Source: an uncultured Collinsella sp.
Lineage (GTDB): Bacteria > Actinomycetota > Coriobacteriia > Coriobacteriales > Coriobacteriaceae
Direction of reading: 5' to 3'
Assembly (NCBI GenBank): GCA_900540895.1
Contig: UQHV01000001.1
Span: 1-64,000 of the forward strand
Length of the DNA stretch: 64,000 nt
Within the stretch, counting starts at the first letter, position 1. Each line of letters opens with the position of its first letter. Of the stretch, positions 1 through 14,017 are shown piece after piece. The position numbers and the translations under genes are program-made. The notes under the pieces were generated by a model, which saw only the letters and a list, made by a program, of their open reading frames with translations, had not been told where the DNA came from and searched no databases.

Positions 1-20
1 TTCGTAGATTCCGCACGAGC

Positions 21-45
21 CGAAGAGCACTTAATGTGCTCTTCG
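21..45. other. Short perfect hairpin at the window edge
   Basis: Ten-base arms CGAAGAGCAC and GTGCTCTTCG surround a TTAAT loop. No T-run follows on either side, so it is not a classical terminator. It lies upstream of the rplJ promoter and may belong to the end of the preceding gene, which is outside the window. I see no complete gene between here and rplJ. Confidence 0.4.
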
Positions 46-136
46 TGCGAGCCAGGACTTGACCGAGCGAAAACCTTGCGCCTGGCCTTCGGCGGCGCGT
101 GCCGGATGGTGGAATTGTGTGCAGCCCGGTTTTCCG

Positions 137-165
137 TTGACCGACGCCGGGGTCCCCGCCATAAT
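137..165 (+). promoter_or_regulatory. Promoter of rplJ-rplL
   Basis: A consensus-like sigma-70 promoter: TTGACC (137-142), a 17-base spacer and CATAAT (160-165). Transcription would start near 172, giving a leader of about 210 bases before rplJ that contains the L10-type structure. Confidence 0.7.
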
Positions 166-187
166 ACTTTCGGTTCACGCACGAATC

Positions 188-318
188 CGCTGCCAGAGAC
201 AGCCGGTGCAAACGGGCATCGCCCGCGAGCTTAATGGGATATCCCGCCAGCCGAGGTGGTCGAGTAGATATGTCTTCTCGCCCCCGTCGCTCATGCAGCG
301 CGGGGGCTTTCTTTTTGG
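188..318 (+). promoter_or_regulatory. Ribosomal protein L10 leader with attenuator
   Basis: The leader contains GACAGCCGGTG near 199 and CCAGCCGAGGTG near 247, the two conserved strands of the bacterial L10 leader that is bound by L10-(L12)4. It is followed at 280-318 by a GC-rich hairpin (GCCCCCG and CGGGGGC arms) with a T-rich tail, which is an intrinsic terminator placed before the gene. This gives feedback attenuation of rplJ-rplL by their own products. The assignment rests on motif recognition and was not scored against a covariance model. Confidence 0.7.
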
Positions 319-381
319 ACATGCCCCCGTCACGTCCTTGTGGCGGACCGTGCCCGGAAAGAATTCGAGGAGGTGTAATTC

Positions 382-903
382 ATGCCCCAGCAGTACAAAA
401 TCGACAAGGTTGCAGAGATTGAGTCCCGTATCGCCGAGAACGCCGGTCTGTTCGTCGTCAACTACAACGGTCTGACGGTTAAGCAGGCTCAGGAGCTGCG
501 TCATCAGCTTCGCGAGTGCGGCGCCGAGATGAAGGTCTACAAGAACAACCTGGTCAAGATCGCTCTCAAGAACCAGGAGCAGCCCGAGCTCGACGAGATC
601 CTCGCCGGCCCCGTCGCTTATGTGTTCTACGAGTCCGAGCCGGTCGAGGCCGCTAAGGCCCTTAAGGACTTCTCCGCTAAGTCCAAGGGCGTCCTTGAGA
701 TCAAGGGCGGTATCTCCGACGGCAAGGCCGTTTCCGCTGATGATGTTAAGGCTATCGCCGAGCTGCCCACCAAGGATCAGCTTCTCGGCCAGATCGCCGG
801 TCTCATCTCCGGTTTCGCTCGCGACATCGCTGTCTGCGTCAACGGCGTTTCCTCTGGTCTCGCTCGTTCGATCCAGCAGGTCTCCGAGCAGAAGGCAGCC
901 TAG
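382..903 (+). CDS. rplJ: 50S ribosomal protein L10
   Basis: L10 (173 residues) forms the base of the ribosomal stalk: it anchors L7/L12 dimers through its C-terminal helix and binds 23S rRNA with L11. The N-terminal half has the usual features (YNGLTVKQAQELR near residues 29-41, then KVYKNNLVKIALKN) and the length is normal. The ATG is preceded by GAGGAGGTG. It forms a two-gene unit with rplL and lies behind a leader that L10-L12 probably binds for autoregulation. Confidence 0.97.
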   Translation: MPQQYKIDKVAEIESRIAENAGLFVVNYNGLTVKQAQELRHQLRECGAEMKVYKNNLVKIALKNQEQPELDEILAGPVAYVFYESEPVEAAKALKDFSAKSKGVLEIKGGISDGKAVSADDVKAIAELPTKDQLLGQIAGLISGFARDIAVCVNGVSSGLARSIQQVSEQKAA

Positions 904-1005
904 TTGCTGTTTTCACCCGCGGCGGCAACGCCGCACCCCTGGCGCATTCGCGCCGTGTTTTAACTGATCTCCGTGCACAGACACGGAAACCGAAAGGACT
1001 TAGAA

Positions 1006-1383
1006 ATGGCTAAGCTTACCACCGATGAGATCATCGATGCTCTTAAGGAAATGACCCTTCTCGAGGCTTCCGAGCTCGTCAAGGCTATCGAGGACACCTT
1101 CGGCGTTTCCGCCGCTGCTCCTGCCGCTGTTGTCGCCGCTCCCGCTGCTGGCGCTGCTGAGGCCGAGGAGAAGACCGAGTTTGACGTCGTGCTCGAGGGC
1201 TTCGGCGACAACAAGATCCAGGTCATCAAGGCCGTCCGTGAGCTCACCAACCTTGGCCTGAAGGAGGCCAAGGAGGTCGTCGAGGGCGCTCCCAAGGCTG
1301 TTCTCGAGGGTGCCAAGAAGGAGGACGCCGAGGCTGCCAAGGAGAAGCTCGAGGCTGCTGGCGCTGCTGTCACCCTCAAGTAA
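1006..1383 (+). CDS. rplL: 50S ribosomal protein L7/L12
   Basis: L7/L12 (125 residues) is the multicopy stalk protein that recruits translational GTPases. It shows the N-terminal dimerisation domain (starting MAKLTTDEIIDALKEMT), an Ala-rich hinge near residues 38-55, and the conserved C-terminal domain with EKTEFDVVLEGFGDNKIQVIK and GLKEAKEVVEGAP. The ATG at 1006 is chosen over an upstream in-frame codon at 973 because GAAAGGA sits just before it and the protein then starts like other L7/L12 proteins. Confidence 0.97.
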   Translation: MAKLTTDEIIDALKEMTLLEASELVKAIEDTFGVSAAAPAAVVAAPAAGAAEAEEKTEFDVVLEGFGDNKIQVIKAVRELTNLGLKEAKEVVEGAPKAVLEGAKKEDAEAAKEKLEAAGAAVTLK

Positions 1384-1410
1384 TCAGGCTTTCTCGCCAG
1401 ATTTCTTTGC

Positions 1411-1450
1411 AGACGGGGTTCGCATTGCGAGCCCCGTCTTTTTTGTTTTT
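1411..1450 (+). terminator. Terminator after rplL
   Basis: AGACGGGG and CCCCGTCT arms enclose a short loop, followed by a run of T residues broken by one G. It closes the rplJ-rplL unit. Confidence 0.85.
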
Positions 1451-1522
1451 AGGTCCCTCGGTATCGGTTGCTCAAACTGCCATGTTCTGTGATTTGCGTC
1501 GTATCGGGTGTCTTGCCGTTGG

Positions 1523-1556
1523 GCAATTAAATTGCACCATTCGAGCAATAATTTGC
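1523..1556. promoter_or_regulatory. Two near-palindromes upstream of galU
   Basis: GCAATTAAATTGC (1523-1535) and GCAATAATTTGC (1545-1556) lie 22 bp apart, about two helical turns, just before a TTGACC box at 1558-1563. They look like a tandem operator or an AT-rich upstream element. No convincing -10 box follows at the right distance, so the promoter itself is uncertain. Apart from this and the rplL terminator I see nothing in the 1384-1699 interval. Confidence 0.35.
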
Positions 1557-1699
1557 GTTGACCTGCTGAAGAATTGCGTTTGCCTTACGGCGACGTATGT
1601 CTCCGGCGGTAAGATACTTCGGTATCGCAATTTGGTCTGCGGCCGCCGTGCCGCACGCATAGGGCGCATTCTGCGCCTGCGAAAGGATCCTTGAATAAC

Positions 1700-2608
1700 A
1701 TGAAGGCAATCATCCCCGCCGCCGGTCTTGGCACGCGTTTTCTGCCTGGCACTAAGTGCACGCCCAAAGAGATGCTGCCGGTGCTCGACAAGCCGGTCAT
1801 CCAGTATGTCGTTGAGGAAGCGCTCGACCCTGAGGAGGTCGACGACGCCATCATCGTTACCTCTCCCGGTAAGCCCGAGCTGCTGAGCTACTTCCAGCCC
1901 GATCGTTCGCTCGAGAACCTGCTGCGCGAGCGCGGTAAGGACGCCTACGCCGATGCCGTAGCCCACGCTGGCGGTATGCCTGTCGACTTCCGTTATCAGT
2001 ACGAGCCCAAGGGCCTCGGCCATGCTATCCGCTCTGCTGCCGACGCCGTGGCAGGGGAGAACTTCCTGGTTCTTCTGGGCGACTACGTTGTGCCCAACCG
2101 CGACATCTGCGACAAGATGCTCGCCGTTTCCAAGGAGCACGGTGGCGCTTCGGTTATCGCCGTCGCTGCTTGCTCGCCCGAGGAAGTCAGCCGCTACGGC
2201 GTTATCGCCGGCGAGCGCGTCGGTTCGCTCGAGGGCGCCGAGGGCGTTGCCGATGCCGAGCCGGGCGCTGTCTGGCGCATCGGCGGTCTGGTCGAGAAGC
2301 CCGCTCCCGAGGCTGCTCCGTCCAACCTGTACATCGTCGGCCGCTATCTGCTGAGCCCGCTGGTCATGGACCTGCTGGCAGATCAGCAGGCCGGCAAGGG
2401 CGGCGAGATCCAGCTCACCGACGCAATGGCCCGTTCGCTCGATCGCGAGGCCATGTACGCGGTCGTCATCGACCCGCTGTCGGGCTACGACACCGGCACT
2501 CCCTCTGGCTGGATGGCCACCAACGCTCTCATGGCTGCAAGCGATCCTCGCTTTGCAAGCGCCTTCTGGGACGCCATCGACGAGCGCGGCGGCTTGATGC
2601 GCAAGTAA
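1700..2608 (+). CDS. galU: UTP-glucose-1-phosphate uridylyltransferase
   Basis: GalU makes UDP-glucose from UTP and glucose 1-phosphate, for cell-envelope and exopolysaccharide synthesis. The nucleotidyltransferase signature is at the N-terminus (IIPAAGLGTRFLPGT), followed by KEMLPVLDKPVIQYVVEEA and a conserved GLGHAI near residue 110. The length of 302 residues is typical. I place the start at ATG 1700; a TTG at 1691 is in frame but lies only 3 bases from the AAAGGA, so three extra residues are possible. It is a monocistron with its own terminator. Confidence 0.93.
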   Translation: MKAIIPAAGLGTRFLPGTKCTPKEMLPVLDKPVIQYVVEEALDPEEVDDAIIVTSPGKPELLSYFQPDRSLENLLRERGKDAYADAVAHAGGMPVDFRYQYEPKGLGHAIRSAADAVAGENFLVLLGDYVVPNRDICDKMLAVSKEHGGASVIAVAACSPEEVSRYGVIAGERVGSLEGAEGVADAEPGAVWRIGGLVEKPAPEAAPSNLYIVGRYLLSPLVMDLLADQQAGKGGEIQLTDAMARSLDREAMYAVVIDPLSGYDTGTPSGWMATNALMAASDPRFASAFWDAIDERGGLMRK

Positions 2609-2628
2609 GCCTTCGGGCATCGACATTT

Positions 2629-2665
2629 ACGGGTGCGGACCTCGGTTCGCGCCCGTTTTTTATAA
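2629..2665 (+). terminator. Terminator after galU
   Basis: Stem ACGGGTGCG paired with CGCGCCCGT, then a T6 tract. It separates galU from rpoB. Confidence 0.85.
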
Positions 2666-2794
2666 GAGCTGCGATTGTTGGCTCTCTGTTCACAGAAATG
2701 ATATGAACAGATGTTCGGTATACCACTATCTACCTGCGTGTTTTCTGTCAAAAAATTTTGCTACTCCAAAAACTCAATCGCGTCAAGGCTTTTC

Positions 2795-2822
2795 TTGCCC
2801 AACGGTCGGTACCTGATAAACT
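2795..2822 (+). promoter_or_regulatory. Possible promoter of rpoB-rpoC
   Basis: TTGCCC (2795-2800), a 16-base spacer and TAAACT (2817-2822), about 75 bases before the rpoB start. The boxes are imperfect, but the region is AT-rich relative to its surroundings and lies between a terminator and rpoB. Confidence 0.4.
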
Positions 2823-2895
2823 ATTAGGTTGCGATAACTGGCGAAGCTATGCCTCGCCAACCCACCGAGCATTTCCGTGAAGGAGGAAAAACCTG

Positions 2896-6387
<3,492 letters not shown>

Positions 6388-6393
6388 TTGACT

Positions 6394-10872
<4,479 letters not shown>

Positions 10873-10878
10873 TTAGTT

Positions 10879-10900
10879 CCGCCGTTCTAACGAACGGCGG
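10879..10900. other. Hairpin just after rpoC
   Basis: CCGCCGTTC and GAACGGCGG arms with a TAAC loop, a few bases after the rpoC stop. It has no T-run, so it is more likely a 3'-end protecting or pausing structure than a terminator. Confidence 0.45.
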
Positions 10901-10945
10901 CGACCTCCGTCGTTGCGCGGCCCCCAGAGCTACAATCTGTCATTC

Positions 10946-10988
10946 AAAAGGCAGGGCATGACCAAAAGGTCAATGCCCTGCCTTTTTC
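10946..10988 (+). terminator. Terminator of rpoB-rpoC
   Basis: A long stem (AAAGGCAGGGCAT and TGACC pairing with GGTCA and ATGCCCTGCCTTT) with a five-T tail. The A-rich left foot makes it potentially bidirectional. Confidence 0.9.
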
Positions 10989-11062
10989 ATGCCACCTTGT
11001 ACGCTCTGGGGGCCGCTCGCTTGCGTATGCTCAACCTGTTGCGTTCCGTTGATCCCTTGGGG

Positions 11063-11103
11063 ACCTGCCAAAAAGGGACGGGTTTATTTTGGTAGGTTTT
11101 TTC
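11063..11103 (+). repeat. GGGACRG-core stem-loop, also terminator-like
   Basis: Arms ACCTGCCAAAA and TTTTGGTAGGT (one G-T pair) enclose AGGGACGGGTTTA and are followed by T6. It can act as a terminator. It is also one of a family of intergenic stem-loops in this window that share the GGGACRG core but have different arms. Confidence 0.65.
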
Positions 11104-11114
11104 CTGCTTGAATT

Positions 11115-11143
11115 TGAAACATTTCGTTCGGCAAGAGCGTATC
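11115..11143 (+). promoter_or_regulatory. ECF-type promoter of the sigma gene
   Basis: TGAAAC (11115-11120), a 17-base spacer and CGTATC (11138-11143). This is the classic pattern recognised by SigW/SigV-like ECF sigma factors, and it sits about 50 bases before the ECF gene, which suggests positive autoregulation. Confidence 0.6.
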
Positions 11144-11191
11144 TATGGTGAGGGCCTCATCAAGAATCATGAGCATCACCGGGAGGTGATT

Positions 11192-11710
11192 ATGGAAGAA
11201 CAAGCATTTAGACAGGCGGTCGAAGATCACCGGGATGTCGTGTTTCGGATCGCATTGACGTACCTGCGTGATCGTGCCGATGCCGACGATATTGCCCAAG
11301 ATGTCTTTCTTAAGTTGCTTAAAAGCGATGGACACTTTGAGAGTTGGGAGCATCTTCGCCGCTGGCTTATCCGGGTCACGATCAATGAATGTAAATCGCT
11401 CTTTCGAAAGCCATGGAGGCGTGTGGAGGATATTGAGAACCTGGCCGAGTCGCTTTCGACAGCGCAGGATGAGACCAAGGCCGTCCTGTCAGATGTCATG
11501 CGGCTTCCGGAACGATTCCGTATCCCCATCGTGCTCTATTACTATCTGGGCTTTTCGACTTCAGAGATTGCCGAGTTGCTGCACGTACCAGCCGCGACTG
11601 TTCGAACGCGTTTGGCTCGCGGCAGATCGAAGCTCAAGTTCATCCTAGAGGAGGGCGACCGTGAAATCCAATCAAATCAAGCAGGCCTTCGAGTCCGTCC
11701 AAGCCGATAG
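11192..11710 (+). CDS. ECF RNA polymerase sigma factor
   Basis: Sigma-70 family, extracytoplasmic-function type, 172 residues. Region 2 is at about residues 12-75 (RIALTYLRDRADADDIAQDV is the 2.2-2.3 helix) and region 4 at about 105-155 (LPERFRIPIVLYYYLGFS, then SEIAELLHVPAATVRTRLARG as the DNA-binding helix-turn-helix). There is no region 1.1 or 3. Start ATG 11192 follows GGGAGGTGAT. Its 3' end overlaps the next gene by 50 bases, as sigma/anti-sigma pairs commonly do. Base composition is lower in GC than the flanking ribosomal genes, so acquisition or weak expression is likely. Confidence 0.9.
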   Translation: MEEQAFRQAVEDHRDVVFRIALTYLRDRADADDIAQDVFLKLLKSDGHFESWEHLRRWLIRVTINECKSLFRKPWRRVEDIENLAESLSTAQDETKAVLSDVMRLPERFRIPIVLYYYLGFSTSEIAELLHVPAATVRTRLARGRSKLKFILEEGDREIQSNQAGLRVRPSR

Positions 11711-12737
11711 CGATCTTGCTGACCGTGTTCTATATGCCGCTGCTGGTGAGCCGCCTCGCCGAAAGGGTCACGCGAAGCCTCTGTATGTTGCCGTGATCGG
11801 ATGCCTTGCCGGAGTGCTGGCGACCGGAGGGGTCGCCTACGCCGTCGTCAATTCCAGCTATTTTGCCTCTGCCTGGGGAAACCACGGCAACGGGGATTCC
11901 ATTACCTGGACCAACGGCGGCTCATCGGGAACTAAATATACCTACACCAGAGAGTTTGGCGATGGCATCGCGCCCCAAAGCCTGGAAGGCGCAGTCCAGG
12001 AGGTTAATCTGTCCGTCGAGGGCAACGGCTATACGCTTGATATCCATGAGATGGCAATCGACCAAAACGGCTGCGGAGCCGTGACGTTTACGTTGTCCAA
12101 TCCAAATGGAGTTAACTACTACAAGCCAGCAGCAGAGATTGGCGAACTTGTTCTCTATGGTGAAGAAGAGCAGGGCATCGGCACGCCCGATATGAAGTTC
12201 GGCGAGGAATGGCCTGACACGCGCAGCACAATTGATAAGGACACATCAAGCGATACTGTCATTAATGGCACGATGTACTTTGCCGCTATGGATCGCGAGC
12301 GAGATTTGCAACATGCTGTCACCTGGAATATCCACTGGACCGAGGGTGAAGGTGAGAGTGCGAGGCGGTTTGAGGCGTCGACACCCGAGTTCAATATTGG
12401 AGCGTACGTCGATACAAAGGAACTCCGCTCCGGTGACTCGCCTCTTGAGATTAGCCCGTTTTCCATCCAGACGCACATCGATGATTTGGGCTATGAAGCA
12501 GTTGATAATAAGCTGACCGTCAGCTACAAGGATGGATCGGAGCAGATTATCGAAGATGACGACGCAGGGGTGTTCAACTTATATTTTTCTTATGGGCGCA
12601 ATAGCGGAGAGAACATCTGGGTGCCAACGAAGTTGATTGATGTCGACCAAGTGGTCTCAGTAACGCTTGAGGGCACGAGGTGCACGTCAACAGGAGAGAC
12701 CGAAACAGAAGTACCCTTTACCATCATCTATTCGTAA
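11661..12737 (+). CDS. Membrane-anchored partner of the ECF sigma (DUF4179-like)
   Basis: 358 residues, starting at GTG 11661 after GAGGAGGGCGACC. A cytoplasmic N-terminus of about 36 residues would contact the sigma factor. One membrane segment follows near residues 40-62 (VAVIGCLAGVLATGGVAYAV), then a large extracellular beta-rich part containing EVNLSVEGNGYTLDIHEMAI. Length, topology and pairing fit DUF4179-type anti-sigma or sensor proteins, which is an assignment from pattern only. The 50-base overlap with the sigma gene implies coupled translation. The signal sensed cannot be told from sequence. Confidence 0.65.
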   Translation: MKSNQIKQAFESVQADSDLADRVLYAAAGEPPRRKGHAKPLYVAVIGCLAGVLATGGVAYAVVNSSYFASAWGNHGNGDSITWTNGGSSGTKYTYTREFGDGIAPQSLEGAVQEVNLSVEGNGYTLDIHEMAIDQNGCGAVTFTLSNPNGVNYYKPAAEIGELVLYGEEEQGIGTPDMKFGEEWPDTRSTIDKDTSSDTVINGTMYFAAMDRERDLQHAVTWNIHWTEGEGESARRFEASTPEFNIGAYVDTKELRSGDSPLEISPFSIQTHIDDLGYEAVDNKLTVSYKDGSEQIIEDDDAGVFNLYFSYGRNSGENIWVPTKLIDVDQVVSVTLEGTRCTSTGETETEVPFTIIYS

Positions 12738-12744
12738 GATTTGG

Positions 12745-12778
12745 GGCCGCTTCCTACTAGGGGAAGCGGCCTCTTTTG
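12745..12778 (+). terminator. Terminator after the sigma/partner pair
   Basis: GGCCGCTTCC and GGGAAGCGGCC arms with a TACTAG loop, then TCTTTT. Confidence 0.8.
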
Positions 12779-12951
12779 CGGTAAATGGGCGGTTAAAGCG
12801 AGCGGTATTCGTCTGAATTTCGGAAGTATGCGGCAAAATCTTGATAGGCCGCCCGGGCCGGGGATCCACCACCGCGCACAGGAGGGGATTCCATTTGTGT
12901 AGGCTTTGCGGAAATATGCTCATTTTAGGATACGCCCGGCGGCGTGGTCTG

Positions 12952-12980
12952 TTGACGGCACAGCTAACGCCACGTATCCT
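12952..12980 (+). promoter_or_regulatory. Promoter of rpsL-rpsG-fusA-rpsJ
   Basis: TTGACG (12952-12957), exactly 17 bases, TATCCT (12975-12980). It lies 94 bases before rpsL and is the best promoter in the 12778-13073 interval. I saw no gene or strong structure in the rest of that interval apart from a GC-rich palindromic patch near 12847. Confidence 0.7.
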
Positions 12981-13073
12981 ATCGAACTGCGTGTTTCGTA
13001 GGGGGATGCTGACCCCTCGATTCAAGCCGTTGCACTTTACAGAAAGCTGGAATCATTCGAGAAGGAGTACGCT

Positions 13074-13451
13074 TTGCCTACTATTAACCAGCTGGTTCGC
13101 CAGGGCCGTCGTTCCGTGCCCAAGAAGTCCAAGAACGCTGCTCTGCAGCACAACTCCCAGAAGCGCGGCGTGTGCACCCGCGTCTTCACCACGAGCCCCA
13201 AGAAGCCGAACTCGGCTCTTCGTAAGGTTGCCCGTGTTCGCCTCGTCAACGGCATCGAAGTTACTGCTTACATCCCGGGTGAGGGCCACAACCTGCAGGA
13301 GCACTCTATCGTGCTCGTCCGCGGCGGTCGTGTCCGTGACCTCCCTGGTGTCCGTTATCACGTCATCCGTGGCGCCTACGACGCTGCTCCGGTCCAGAAC
13401 CGTATGCAGGCCCGTTCCAAGTACGGTGCTAAGCGCCCTAAGGCTAAATAA
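13074..13451 (+). CDS. rpsL: 30S ribosomal protein S12
   Basis: S12 (125 residues) monitors codon-anticodon pairing in the decoding centre. It has the N-terminal PTINQLVRQGR, Lys43 in SPKKPNSALRK, and the conserved Asp89 that is methylthiolated in many bacteria. Position 88 is Arg (GGRVRDLPGVRYH), where most bacteria have Lys; K88R is a known streptomycin-resistance change. The start is TTG, seven bases after GAAGGAG. It is the first gene of the str operon. Confidence 0.97.
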   Translation: MPTINQLVRQGRRSVPKKSKNAALQHNSQKRGVCTRVFTTSPKKPNSALRKVARVRLVNGIEVTAYIPGEGHNLQEHSIVLVRGGRVRDLPGVRYHVIRGAYDAAPVQNRMQARSKYGAKRPKAK

Positions 13452-13524
13452 GCCAGATAACGTTTTGATACTTTCGCCGTGTGCCGCCTAAGCGCCGCAC
13501 GGTAGACACTTAAGGAGATTTCAC

Positions 13525-13998
13525 ATGCCGCGTCGTGCAGCAGCTAATCGTCGTGAGGTTCAGCCTGACGCCGTTTACAACAACCGCCTGGTGACTCAGC
13601 TCATCAACAAGGTCCTTCTTGACGGCAAGAAGGCCACCGCTGAGCGCATCGTTTACACCGCTTTCGAGATCGTTGCCGAGAAGTCCGAGGGTGGCGACGC
13701 TCTCGCTACCTTCAAGAAGGCTATGGACAACGTCAAGCCCACGCTCGAGGTCAAGCCCAAGCGTGTCGGTGGCGCTACCTATCAGGTCCCGATGGAGGTC
13801 AACTCCCGTCGTTCCACCGCTCTGGGTATCCGCTGGATCGTCAACTTCTCCCGCGCTCGCAAGGAGAAGACCATGGCCGAGCGTCTCGCTAACGAGATCC
13901 TCGACGCCTCCAACGGTCTTGGCGCTTCCGTCAAGAAGCGTGAGGACGTCTTCAAGATGGCCGAGGCCAACCGCGCGTTCTCTCACTATCGTTGGTAA
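13525..13998 (+). CDS. rpsG: 30S ribosomal protein S7
   Basis: S7 (157 residues) nucleates folding of the 16S rRNA 3' domain and lines the exit site. The start PRRAAANRREVQPD and the block KVLLDGKKATAERIVY are characteristic, as is the closing AEANRAFSHYRW. ATG follows AAGGAG. It lies 73 bases after rpsL and 19 before fusA, in the same operon. Confidence 0.97.
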   Translation: MPRRAAANRREVQPDAVYNNRLVTQLINKVLLDGKKATAERIVYTAFEIVAEKSEGGDALATFKKAMDNVKPTLEVKPKRVGGATYQVPMEVNSRRSTALGIRWIVNFSRARKEKTMAERLANEILDASNGLGASVKKREDVFKMAEANRAFSHYRW

Positions 13999-14017
13999 GT
14001 TAAGGTAAGGAACTAAC

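Noticed and set aside
11063..11103. Plain terminator only
   Set aside because: It can terminate transcription, but its core recurs in at least five other stem-loops, so it is recorded as a repeat family member as well.
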